Positions 21,914-29,742 of a stretch of DNA of 41,083 nucleotides are shown piece by piece. The notes below the pieces were generated by a model. It ran no database searches and was not told the DNA's origin. It saw only the letters and a program-made list of their open reading frames with translations. Every line of letters starts with the position of its first letter. The first letter of the stretch is position 1. Source of the DNA: a virus. Where the stretch lies: positions 1 to 41,083 of IMG/VR virus record IMGVR_UViG_3300021952_000010, one strand, 5' to 3'. The translations under genes were made by a program, and so were the position numbers.

Positions 21914-22714
21914 ATGCCTGCTCTTATCTGGGATGACACAAAGTACGTGATGGCCTACCGCGCCGCGCGGGCGGGAAGTACGGACCGTCAAATAGCCCAA
22001 ATGCTGGGTTATGCCGCTAAGCGGGATTGGGACCGGGCCCTAGCTCGCCGCACGGCCCTACGGCATGCCATTACCGCCGGTCGCGAAGACCGTGGCGATA
22101 GTGGGTCCGAGACGTTTGTTGAGTACGTCTACAAACAATTGCCGGATGATTTACAACGCTTGTGGGATAGGATCAATGCCTGCGGCCCCCAAACCCCCAA
22201 CCGCTACCAGCGTGTCCAGGCATTATTGGACGATAGCCCCCGTGGCAGCAAGCATGTGCGGCAGCACCTTTTTATTCATGCGTTTGTGGCGTCTAATTTC
22301 AACGCCACCGTGGCCATGAAGAAACTCGCCATCCCCTATAGTACATACAAGGATTGGCAGGACGATGAGGGGTTTTTCCGACTTATGGAAGAAATGGAAT
22401 TCCATAAGAAGAATTATTTTGAGGCCGGTATTGTGGACCTAGTCCGCCGTCGTAACCCGGCCGCCGTGCTTCATGTAAACAAAACAATCAACCGTGACCG
22501 AGGGTATGGCACCCGTGTCGATGTGCAGGTGAGTGGCACGGTGGACCATCTCCATAGTGCCTTAGATCTGGATAGCCTGGACCTTACGGTAGAGGTGCGG
22601 CGGGCATTACTGGAAGCTATCCGCAAACGCAACGAGGCCACGCAGCGGGCCGCCCTGGCCGCCCCCACGGTAGCCGGGCGTGTCATTGACGTTGCCGCGA
22701 TGGGGGTTGCATAA
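21914..22714 (+). CDS. Small terminase subunit (putative)
   Basis: A 266-residue protein starting at ATG 21914 after GAGG (TTG 21908 is less likely). Two helix-turn-helix-like regions: residues 15-45 (AARAGSTDRQIAQMLGY) and about 125-150 (FVASNFNATVAMKKLAIPYSTYKDW, a layout typical of phage DNA-binding proteins near terminases). The end is helical with a Val/Asp-rich segment. Position immediately upstream of the large terminase, with one small gene between, supports DNA recognition for packaging. Confidence 0.65.
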   Translation: MPALIWDDTKYVMAYRAARAGSTDRQIAQMLGYAAKRDWDRALARRTALRHAITAGREDRGDSGSETFVEYVYKQLPDDLQRLWDRINACGPQTPNRYQRVQALLDDSPRGSKHVRQHLFIHAFVASNFNATVAMKKLAIPYSTYKDWQDDEGFFRLMEEMEFHKKNYFEAGIVDLVRRRNPAAVLHVNKTINRDRGYGTRVDVQVSGTVDHLHSALDLDSLDLTVEVRRALLEAIRKRNEATQRAALAAPTVAGRVIDVAAMGVA

Positions 22715-23007
22715 TGGCACCTGTACCGGGCCGCCGTGTGTTGGGTTGGGAGGGGTTGCAACACCCGGGTGATTTTGCATGGCGGCCCGATGAAAATCCG
22801 AATAGAATGATAATCAAATGCCCGTGTGGCTGTGGGGATGTTATTGGGATTTGTGTGGCACCGATGGAACAGTTACCGGGGCGTCCCTCCCCGGTATGGG
22901 ATTGGGATGGTAACTTGGAAAAACCTACGGTCACCCCTAGTATACGTGTTGTGGGTAGCTGTGGGTGGCATGGTTTCCTGACGGACGGTGTTTTTCGGAG
23001 TTGCTAG
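22714..23007 (+). CDS. Small CPCGCG/GWHGFL-motif phage protein
   Basis: ATG 22714 shares a base with the previous stop (TAATG). Contains IIKCPCGCGDVIGI, WDWDGNLEKPTVTPSI and SCGWHGFLTDGVF, the pattern of a small phage family resembling DUF6527-type zinc-binding proteins found near packaging genes. Four Cys and one His can chelate a metal. The role is unknown. Confidence 0.65.
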   Translation: MAPVPGRRVLGWEGLQHPGDFAWRPDENPNRMIIKCPCGCGDVIGICVAPMEQLPGRPSPVWDWDGNLEKPTVTPSIRVVGSCGWHGFLTDGVFRSC

Positions 23008-23010
23008 ATA

Positions 23011-24492
23011 ATGGTAGTCGCCGTAGGAAAGATACCGCCCCCAAAACGAAGGCCTGCATCTGGGCGTGTACAGTTTAGTGAGGCCGCCGCTATTGCCTCA
23101 TTGGCCCGTGCGTCTTTCTATGATTTTGTGCGGGAATTTTGGGGTAGTATCATATCAGAAGAGCCGGTATGGAATTGGCATATCGAGTTCCTTTGTAATG
23201 AGTTGCAGGTGATGGCGGAGCGGGTGTTTCGTGGCGAGACTAAGTTGTATGATTTGATCGTTAATATCCCGCCCGGCACAACCAAATCCACTATCATCTC
23301 GGTTATGTTCCCGGCGTGGGTGTGGACGCGGATGCCGGCCGCCCGGTTTATCTGTGCCAGCTATACCGATAAATTGGCCCTAGACCTCTCCCGTAAATCG
23401 CGTGATATATGCCGTAGTGAGAAGTACCGTGCTTGTTTTCCGGAAGTTGTGATCCGCGATGATCAGGACACAAAGTCGTACTACATGAACCGGCACGGTG
23501 GTAGCCGGTATGCGGTGGGTACCGGTGCCGGTGTGACCGGTTTTCATGCCCATTTTATCCTAATCGACGACCCCATCGATCCATTAGCTGCGGTTAGTGA
23601 AGAAGAGCTCAAAACTGCTAACCGCTGGATGACAGAAACGATTCCAAGTCGCAAGGTGGATAAAAAGGTAACTGTGACCATCCTGGTCATGCAACGTCTC
23701 CACCAAAACGACCCTACCGGCCATTTGTTAAACAAGGACCGGTCTAATATCCGTCATATTTGCTTACCGGCCGAATTATCGGACAAGATAAATCCGCCGG
23801 AGTTGGCGGCTCGGTATGTAGATGGTATGCTGGACCCCGTCCGACTATCGCGGGAAGTTCTGGAAGAGGCGTGGCGAGACCTACTTGATTATGGGTATAG
23901 CTGCCAATTTCGCCAGGACCCTATCCCGCGTGGCGGTGGCATGTTCAAGGCTGATCGCATCCTAATCCGAGCGGTCCCGCCCATGCTAACAAAGGTTGTG
24001 CGGTATTGGGATAAGGCGGCTACCGGTGGTGGTGGTGCCTTTACCGTTGGTTTTAAGATGGGAATGGTACTTGATAAAATAACGAGCGAGCAGCGGTTTT
24101 GGGTTATGGATATTTACCGTGCCCAGGTGGATAGCTGGAGCCGTGAGGTAGAGATCAAGAAAATAGCCAAGGCAGACGGGCGAACGGTGCGGATTGGGTT
24201 GGAACAGGAACCGGGTAGTGGTGGTAAGGAAAGTGCCCAGGCTACGGTCAGCCGGCTAGCCGGGTATAGCGTTGTGATTGATAAGGTGACCGGTGCTAAG
24301 GAATTACGCGCCGACCCGTTTAGCACGCAGGTGAATGCAGGGAATGTGTTTATGGCCCCCGGGGCATGGAATGCCGCATTTATGCAAGAAATATCGTACT
24401 ACCCCCACAGCACGTATAAGGACCAGGTAGATGCCGGGTCCGGTGCCTTTTCGATGTTGGTGCGCCCCCGCCGTCGTGTAGGGGCCTTTTAG
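23011..24492 (+). CDS. terL: Terminase large subunit
   Basis: A 493-residue packaging motor. The ATPase domain has a Walker A-like PPGTTKST at about 87-94 and Walker B HFILIDDP near 181-188. The C-terminal nuclease domain begins around VRYWDKAATGGGG (about 330), with further acidic residues and LEQEPGSGGKESA. Motifs and size match the phage TerL family. It cuts concatemers and pumps DNA into the prohead. Starts at ATG 23011. Confidence 0.92.
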   Translation: MVVAVGKIPPPKRRPASGRVQFSEAAAIASLARASFYDFVREFWGSIISEEPVWNWHIEFLCNELQVMAERVFRGETKLYDLIVNIPPGTTKSTIISVMFPAWVWTRMPAARFICASYTDKLALDLSRKSRDICRSEKYRACFPEVVIRDDQDTKSYYMNRHGGSRYAVGTGAGVTGFHAHFILIDDPIDPLAAVSEEELKTANRWMTETIPSRKVDKKVTVTILVMQRLHQNDPTGHLLNKDRSNIRHICLPAELSDKINPPELAARYVDGMLDPVRLSREVLEEAWRDLLDYGYSCQFRQDPIPRGGGMFKADRILIRAVPPMLTKVVRYWDKAATGGGGAFTVGFKMGMVLDKITSEQRFWVMDIYRAQVDSWSREVEIKKIAKADGRTVRIGLEQEPGSGGKESAQATVSRLAGYSVVIDKVTGAKELRADPFSTQVNAGNVFMAPGAWNAAFMQEISYYPHSTYKDQVDAGSGAFSMLVRPRRRVGAF

Positions 24493-24518
24493 AGAACCCG
24501 AATACTAGGAGTATGTCG

Positions 24519-24923
24519 ATGAATGGTCAATTGGAAGCAAAAGTATCCCCCTACAAGGCCTCGTGCCTCGTCCACCGCGCCGTGTTTGTTATTGGTGCCG
24601 AAACCACCGACATTATCAATGTGGGGGTCACATTGAAGGACGCCCTCTCTCAGGTACCGGGTGGGCGTGCCGGTGTGTTTGCGTATTTGAGCGATGACGC
24701 AAATGGCGACACCGTCACCGGTACCACTCCCACCTCGGTGGCTATTGGCACTAATGGCCTGGCCATTGCAATGGTGGCCGGCAAGGCGTGGCAAATCACC
24801 ACCGAGGCAGATGGTACATTCGATTTGAACATCCAGTATACCGGTGGTGCGGCGACGTACTACCTGGCAATTCGGATGCCCGATGGTCGATTGGTAGTCA
24901 GTGATGCAATCACGTTTGCCTAA
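24519..24923 (+). CDS. Hypothetical beta-rich structural protein (134 aa)
   Basis: ATG 24519 has AGGAG seven bases upstream; ATG 24513 is too close. The sequence is rich in Thr/Gly/Ala/Val with alternating strands and no long helices (LVHRAVFVIGAETTDIINVG; GTFDLNIQYTGGAATYYL), looking like a jelly-roll or Ig-like fold. C-ending codons suggest good expression. A head decoration or fibre role is plausible. Followed by a hairpin at 24,943. Confidence 0.65.
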   Translation: MNGQLEAKVSPYKASCLVHRAVFVIGAETTDIINVGVTLKDALSQVPGGRAGVFAYLSDDANGDTVTGTTPTSVAIGTNGLAIAMVAGKAWQITTEADGTFDLNIQYTGGAATYYLAIRMPDGRLVVSDAITFA

Positions 24924-24942
24924 TCGTTTCGTGGGCCTGCGG

Positions 24943-24979
24943 GGGCGGGTCGGTTGCGTTGTGTGTGGCCGACCCGCCC
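24943..24979 (+). terminator. Intercistronic hairpin before the portal gene
   Basis: GGGCGGGTCGG (24,943-24,953) pairs with CCGACCCGCCC (24,969-24,979), an 11-bp stem with a 15-base loop. No U-tract follows, so it may stabilise or partially attenuate the transcript rather than end it. Confidence 0.5.
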
Positions 24980-25000
24980 TGCGGATAAGGAGTACTGTAG

Positions 25001-26419
25001 ATGATTCTCGTGACCCCCGACAAGAAGGCCCCAAAAACAACTAGTCGGGCTGGCCTGACACTCAACCGTTTCATGTCAATGGTTAGCCGGCTGTGGCGTG
25101 GTGCCGAACCGGACCCTCGCCGTGATATCAATGCGGAGTGCGGCTACCCCGAGCAGATCACTATCGATCAGTACCGGTATAGCTTTGAGCGGAACGGTAT
25201 TGCTACCCGTGTGGTATCCGTATTTCCCGATGAGTGTTGGGCACTACAACCGGAAGTTGTGGAAACGGACGAGGCCGTAGAAACACCGTTTGAGAAGGCG
25301 TGGAAAGAATTCGATACACAGGTGTCCGCTATCCACTACCTCCACCGGGTTGATGTGATATCGGGCATTGGGAACTACGGCCTGTTGTTTATTGGGTTTG
25401 ATGATTTAGTCCCCGGGGACCTGCTAACCAAACCCGCGACACCGGCTCCCGGGCGTAAGGTGTTGTTCTTGCGGGCGTTTGATCAGAGCCAGGTTCAGAT
25501 TGCCGAGTGGGAAACGGACATGACTAGCCCACGGTACGGCCAACCCAAACACTATAACATCACTTTTGCTGACAGTCGCACAGATGAGCCGGGTGGCATT
25601 GGGGTGGACCACACGCAGCGGCGCGTGCATTGGTCCCGGGTGTTGCATGTGGCGGATAACCGCCTATCATCGGACTTCTTTGGTATGCCCCGCCAAATGA
25701 ATGTATATGACCGCTTGTGCGACCTGCGTAAAGCGTTGGGCGGTTCGGCGGAGATGTTGTGGCGTGCAGGTTTCCCTGGACTGTCGTTAGAAACAGATCC
25801 ATCTTTGGGCGATGTGGAACTAAGTGCGGATGATGAGGCGTTTACCCGTAAGCAGGCAGAAGAGTATTCGAATAGCCTGAGTCGCATACTTCTTTTGAAG
25901 GGCATGACGGCTAAAAACCTAGGCGGCAACGTAACCAGCCCCGAGTACCATATCCAGGTACAACTCCAGGCCATTGCCATCACCATTAAATGTCCTTTGC
26001 GGATTTTAATTGGTACGGAGGAGTCTAAGCTATCCAGCACACAAGATAGCAAAACATGGAACAAGCGATTGAAGCTGCGGCAAGATAAATACATCGAACC
26101 TATGCTGTTCCGGCCATTTATTGACCGTATGATACAAATGGGGGTGTTAGCACCGCCCGCCGCCCCTAGCGGTTACACTATCCGTTGGTCTGACCTTAAC
26201 AGCCCCACCGATCAGGACCGTGCGGAAGTGGCCAGCAAAATTACCGAGGCGATGGCGAAGTATGTTGCGGGGGCGGTTGATCAACTTTGCCCGCCGCTGG
26301 AATATCTTACGCTTGTACTTGGGTTTACAACCGTACAGGCACAGGTAATTATCAATGCTGGCGAGGAATACGTGAGTGTGTTTAAGGACATGAACCAGCC
26401 GGTACAAACAAACGTATAG
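25001..26419 (+). CDS. Portal protein, DUF1073 type
   Basis: A 472-residue portal of the DUF1073 family: N-terminal DQYRYSFERNGIATRVVSVFPDECW, YGLLFIGFDDL in the core, SSTQDSKTWN in the stem region, and the typical length. Pfam now names this domain after its anti-CBASS Acb1-like relatives, but that does not mean anti-CBASS activity. The dodecamer forms the head vertex channel. ATG 25001 follows AAGGAG. Confidence 0.85.
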   Translation: MILVTPDKKAPKTTSRAGLTLNRFMSMVSRLWRGAEPDPRRDINAECGYPEQITIDQYRYSFERNGIATRVVSVFPDECWALQPEVVETDEAVETPFEKAWKEFDTQVSAIHYLHRVDVISGIGNYGLLFIGFDDLVPGDLLTKPATPAPGRKVLFLRAFDQSQVQIAEWETDMTSPRYGQPKHYNITFADSRTDEPGGIGVDHTQRRVHWSRVLHVADNRLSSDFFGMPRQMNVYDRLCDLRKALGGSAEMLWRAGFPGLSLETDPSLGDVELSADDEAFTRKQAEEYSNSLSRILLLKGMTAKNLGGNVTSPEYHIQVQLQAIAITIKCPLRILIGTEESKLSSTQDSKTWNKRLKLRQDKYIEPMLFRPFIDRMIQMGVLAPPAAPSGYTIRWSDLNSPTDQDRAEVASKITEAMAKYVAGAVDQLCPPLEYLTLVLGFTTVQAQVIINAGEEYVSVFKDMNQPVQTNV

Positions 26420-26428
26420 AGGTGTGTG

Positions 26429-26884
26429 ATGGATGGGTTTAGAAAATTTGTGTTGGGGTTGGTGCTTGTGTCCGCGAGCCTTGTGGCCATTCACACGGGT
26501 ATTCATGTTGCCCGTGAAAACGAGCATGCCCACCCCCACTCGCTTAGTATAGCGGTCCATGACCCACATGCACGGAGCGGCCGTTGGCCGGCGGTACGGC
26601 GGCAATACATAGAACAGCATGGGGAATGTGCGGCCTGTGGTGCTACGGATGATTTGCAGGTTCACCATGTGCGGCCATACCACCTGTTTCCTGACAAAGA
26701 ACTGGATCCCGATAATCTGATTACGCTGTGCGGTGCCCCACACGGCGGCTGCCACCTATGGCTTGGCCATCTCCGTGATTTTAAGGCCGCTAATCCATTC
26801 GTTAGGGAAGATGCGGCGAGATACCGAAAACACCGCGAAGCCAGAGTGTATGAATTAAAGGATTGGCCAGCGGAGGTGCCCTAA
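26429..26884 (+). CDS. HNH endonuclease-like protein with N-terminal membrane segment (151 aa)
   Basis: ATG 26429 after GAGG. Residues 1-30 form a hydrophobic segment (FVLGLVLVSASLVAIHTGI), then a His-rich linker. HNH core: CAACG-x-x-DDLQVHHVRPYHLFP (about 69-91) and LDPDNLITLCGAPHGGCHLWLG (about 94-115), with a CxxC pair and CH. HNH proteins near terminases usually help packaging, but those are cytosolic; the hydrophobic start is unusual. Coupled to the next gene by TAATG. Confidence 0.75.
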   Translation: MDGFRKFVLGLVLVSASLVAIHTGIHVARENEHAHPHSLSIAVHDPHARSGRWPAVRRQYIEQHGECAACGATDDLQVHHVRPYHLFPDKELDPDNLITLCGAPHGGCHLWLGHLRDFKAANPFVREDAARYRKHREARVYELKDWPAEVP

Positions 26885-27075
26885 TGGGCAAGTCAGAAAA
26901 GCCGCCTATACCGGTTTCCGTGACGTGGCGGAATGGCTCCCATGATAACTGGCATGTGGCTAGGAGGCTTGTGCGAGCCGGATCAGATCATGAGGCTCGT
27001 AGGTCGGTTTGTTTAGAATTTGTGGGCCGTGGGCTGCAGGTTAAAGAGACCTGCGTGGACTACGCTGGAGCGTAA
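26884..27075 (+). CDS. Hypothetical protein (63 aa)
   Basis: ATG 26884 shares a base with the HNH stop (TAATG), deciding the start. Basic protein with PPIPVSVTWRNGSHDNW and ARRLVRAGSDHEARR. Not recognised. Confidence 0.55.
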   Translation: MGKSEKPPIPVSVTWRNGSHDNWHVARRLVRAGSDHEARRSVCLEFVGRGLQVKETCVDYAGA

Positions 27076-27078
27076 TGA

Positions 27079-27912
27079 ATGGCTGCTAATCCCCTGCGTA
27101 TGGATCCCAGCCGTACAACGATGCTGCGGCGGTCCTTTTGTACGGCTATGCGGCAGCGATTTGGTGGCGTGCGACGGGCCGTAGCCGTGGCGCTGTTGGG
27201 TTTGGACGTGTTTGGGCTAAAACCGGCCCACGAACTCGTTACGCACGCCCTGCCGCAACCCAGGGCGTTTGTATTTGGCACCGATGCGGAGAAGGTGGGC
27301 CAATTCCAACAATGGCTTCAGGGTGAGATTGATAGCGGCATATTAGTCAAAGATTGGACTAATGCCTATATCAAGCGTGGGTATGACAAGGGGGTGGAGA
27401 ATGCCTATGCCGCCGCTAACCGCCTGGGGGCTGTAGGTGGTGGGGCGTTCTATTTAGGGGGCAAGGCCCAATTTCTAAGGGATTCGTTCAATGCACAAGA
27501 GAGTATTGAACGACTTCAGTTATTGTATACAAGGAGTTTCGAGTATCTTAGGGGCGTGACTCAGGATATGTCCCGGGATTTGTCCATCCAACTTACGAAT
27601 GGATTTTCCCGAGGCACCGACATCAACGTAATAGCCAAGGAAATGGCTAGCACGATTGATGGGCTTACGCAGAGCAGGGCATTAACAATAGCACGCACCG
27701 AAATCATCCATGCCCATGCGGAGGGGCAGTTGGATAGTTTTGAGCGACTAGGTATGAATGACCTACAGCTCGCCGCCGAATGGGTGACGGCCGGTGGTGC
27801 ATGTCCGAAGTGCTCTGCAATGGCCGGTAGGGTATACACAATTAAGGAGGCGCGGGGGCTTATCCCATTTCACCCTAATTGTCGGTGTGCATGGGTGCCC
27901 GTGTTGCGGTAA
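27079..27912 (+). CDS. MuF/SPP1 gp7-type head morphogenesis protein
   Basis: A 277-residue protein. The C-terminal third is a MuF-like domain: RTEIIHAHAEGQLDSFERLG, then TAGGACPKCSAMAGRVYTI and FHPNCRCAWVPVL, the usual CxxC...HPxCRC zinc-like signature. The N-terminal part is basic and helical. Minor head proteins of this type lie beside the portal and help start capsid assembly or DNA injection. The stop overlaps the next start (TAATG). Confidence 0.85.
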   Translation: MAANPLRMDPSRTTMLRRSFCTAMRQRFGGVRRAVAVALLGLDVFGLKPAHELVTHALPQPRAFVFGTDAEKVGQFQQWLQGEIDSGILVKDWTNAYIKRGYDKGVENAYAAANRLGAVGGGAFYLGGKAQFLRDSFNAQESIERLQLLYTRSFEYLRGVTQDMSRDLSIQLTNGFSRGTDINVIAKEMASTIDGLTQSRALTIARTEIIHAHAEGQLDSFERLGMNDLQLAAEWVTAGGACPKCSAMAGRVYTIKEARGLIPFHPNCRCAWVPVLR

Positions 27913-28322
27913 TGCCTAAACGAGCGGATGTTCTATTTACACCCCAAGATCCAGAAATCCTTGCCCGTAAAATCAAGGCAAGGAAAGAAGCGGACGCTAT
28001 TATCGCCCTAGCGAAAGAGGCGGCCCTCGTCCTGGGTGTGGATCCACACCATTTTTGGGTTATTATTATTCAACAGGCCACGGAAGCAAAAGAGGCCATT
28101 CAACCAACCACTAAACCCAAGACAAAGCTATCCATTAAAGAAGCCCTTAATTTTGAAACTCGCATAGTTCCCCGGGGTTTGTATGCGGGTCGGGCTGTTT
28201 CGGAAGTACCGGATAGTTACTGGGATTGTTGGGAGAAGGATGAATTTGCGGAAGAGTTGCACCTATACCTCCGCAGTGACCGATTCCGTAGGCGCGTGGG
28301 AATGCCCAACTTCCCCGACTAG
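27912..28322 (+). CDS. Hypothetical protein (136 aa)
   Basis: ATG 27912 is the TAATG start; the upstream in-frame codons lie within the MuF gene. Helical N-terminus (ILARKIKARKEADAIIALAKEAA), Lys/Thr/Pro-rich linker, and a C-terminal part GLYAGRAVSEVPDSYWDCW reminiscent of DUF3820-type small proteins (GxYxGxxxxEVPxxYxxW). Family not certain. Confidence 0.6.
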   Translation: MPKRADVLFTPQDPEILARKIKARKEADAIIALAKEAALVLGVDPHHFWVIIIQQATEAKEAIQPTTKPKTKLSIKEALNFETRIVPRGLYAGRAVSEVPDSYWDCWEKDEFAEELHLYLRSDRFRRRVGMPNFPD

Positions 28323-28407
28323 TGGGCTTGCCTCTTCTGGCTGGATTTGGCTAGGCTTGGGCGCGGATGTAATCATTTGGTCCCCTAGCCAACAAGGATG
28401 CCACGCT

Positions 28408-28725
28408 ATGGACACGACTCTTTTGCAGGCCACTATCCGGGCCAAGATGCAGGAACGCATGTCGGCCGCAGGTGCCCCGGAAGGTACCGACGGCCCATTC
28501 CATGTGCTCATTGATGCCGTTGCCGCCGTACTGCAGGACGGTAAAATTACCCAGGCCGACTATCCGGCCGTGGTAGCCGCTGCAACCACCCTCTATGACG
28601 AGGTGTGTGCGACGGTTGACATCCCCGGCGTGCCGGCTATTGTGGAGAAGGCTGCCGAAGCCGTACTCCGCCGTTTGATCGAACCGGGCGTGAAGGCTCT
28701 GTTTGAGCACTTTGTGCCTGCCTAG
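28408..28725 (+). CDS. Hypothetical small helical protein (105 aa)
   Basis: ATG 28408 with AAGGA upstream. Almost entirely helical and Ala-rich: AAVLQDGKITQADYPAVVAAAT, then VEKAAEAVLRRLIEPGVKALFEHF. The DGKIT segment recurs in the proteins at 3,622 and 30,757. C-ending codons suggest high expression. A virion or envelope role is possible from its place. Confidence 0.6.
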   Translation: MDTTLLQATIRAKMQERMSAAGAPEGTDGPFHVLIDAVAAVLQDGKITQADYPAVVAAATTLYDEVCATVDIPGVPAIVEKAAEAVLRRLIEPGVKALFEHFVPA

Positions 28726-28742
28726 TTTCTAGGGGGTGTGCT

Positions 28743-28778
28743 CCGGGGGTTGTTGTGGTTTCGGCCAAACACCCCCGG
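28743..28778 (+). terminator. Intercistronic hairpin before the peptidase gene
   Basis: CCGGGGGT (28,743-28,750) pairs with ACCCCCGG (28,771-28,778), and the outer segments GGGTGTG/CGCACCC lengthen the stem. No U-tract. It sits in the 97-base gap before the peptidase start and marks the start of the accessory block. Confidence 0.45.
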
Positions 28779-28822
28779 GCACGCACCCTGCACCCCACAC
28801 ACTAATATCGGAACTACTGCTC

Positions 28823-29578
28823 ATGTTTTCCGCAATGAAATTAGGAAAGCAGGAAACAAAACACGATGAACGTACCCTGAAATTAGGTGCGTTCGTGAAT
28901 CTCTCTAATCTGCCCCCAGCCCCGGATAGTGCAAATTGGGCCCCTCGTGTTGGTAACTTTCCCGTGTACCTGAATGATCAGATCGGGGATTGTGCCATTG
29001 CCGGTCCGGCCCACATGGTTCAAACATGGACCGCCAATGATGGGAAGGTGTTCACGCCAACCGATGCTCAGGTGGTTGCGGAGTATGAAAAGGTGGGTGG
29101 CTACCGCCCGGGAAATCCATCCACGGACAATGGGTGTGTGTTGTTGGATGTGTTACGGACGTGGCGGAATGTTGGATTTTTTGGGGGGCATCGCATTGGC
29201 GCGTTCGCCACGGTCGAGCCGTCCAACCTCCTGTTGACAAACACATCCATCTACCTGTTGGGTTGTTTGTGTATTGGCCTGGCTTTGCCGGTTGCGGCAC
29301 AAAGTATCGAAGTGTGGGATTTGCCCCGTGTGGGCCGCCGGTTGCCCAGTTGGGCTAAGGGTTCATGGGGTGGGCATTGTGTGGAAATTGTAGGCTACGC
29401 GCCGGGGTGGTACGACATTGTGACTTGGGGGAGGGTGATGCGAATGTCTGTTGATTTCTACCACGCCTATTGCGATGAGTCGTATTGTGCGATCTCGCGA
29501 GATTGGTTGGGACCGGACAATAAGGCCCCAAATGGATTTAATGCTGCTCAATTAACCGAAGCCCTTAAGGTGCTCTAA
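28823..29578 (+). CDS. Papain-like cysteine peptidase-fold protein (251 aa)
   Basis: NDQIGDCAIAGPAHMVQTW (near residue 51) carries the Gln/Cys pair of a papain-like oxyanion hole and nucleophile; GGHCVEIVGY supplies the catalytic His, and VTWG follows at the Asn/Asp position, where Trp/Gly occurs instead. The motifs match a widespread phage/bacterial family of unknown substrate. It has no signal peptide. ATG 28823 lies in a weak ribosome context; ATG 28835 is an alternative. It could cleave a phage or host protein, or act as a peptidoglycan-type hydrolase; neither can be shown from sequence. Confidence 0.75.
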   Translation: MFSAMKLGKQETKHDERTLKLGAFVNLSNLPPAPDSANWAPRVGNFPVYLNDQIGDCAIAGPAHMVQTWTANDGKVFTPTDAQVVAEYEKVGGYRPGNPSTDNGCVLLDVLRTWRNVGFFGGHRIGAFATVEPSNLLLTNTSIYLLGCLCIGLALPVAAQSIEVWDLPRVGRRLPSWAKGSWGGHCVEIVGYAPGWYDIVTWGRVMRMSVDFYHAYCDESYCAISRDWLGPDNKAPNGFNAAQLTEALKVL

Positions 29579-29742
29579 TGGCCCTGCTAGCGACGATGTG
29601 GTTCACGCAGGTACTCGTGCCGATAGTTTATCTTGTGTGCGTACTCCTTTTGATACTTACGGTATCAGAGTACCGGCAAAAGAAAAAGAGGACCTACCAT
29701 GCGAACCCTAGCACTAGCCCTCGTCATCGTTATTTTTTGTAG
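29578..29742 (+). CDS. Small membrane protein (54 aa)
   Basis: ATG 29578 shares a base with the peptidase stop (TAATG). One membrane span (about residues 10-28, VLVPIVYLVCVLLLIL) is followed by a basic stretch (EYRQKKKRTYH). It overlaps the start of the diheme peroxidase gene by 44 bases, so the tail may not be conserved. A holin or anchor role is possible. Confidence 0.55.
   Translation: MALLATMWFTQVLVPIVYLVCVLLLILTVSEYRQKKKRTYHANPSTSPRHRYFL

Noticed and set aside
25001-26419. Anti-CBASS (Acb1) function for the portal gene
   Set aside because: The database name of the domain mentions Acb1, but length and gene order show an ordinary portal; no phosphodiesterase motif is evident.
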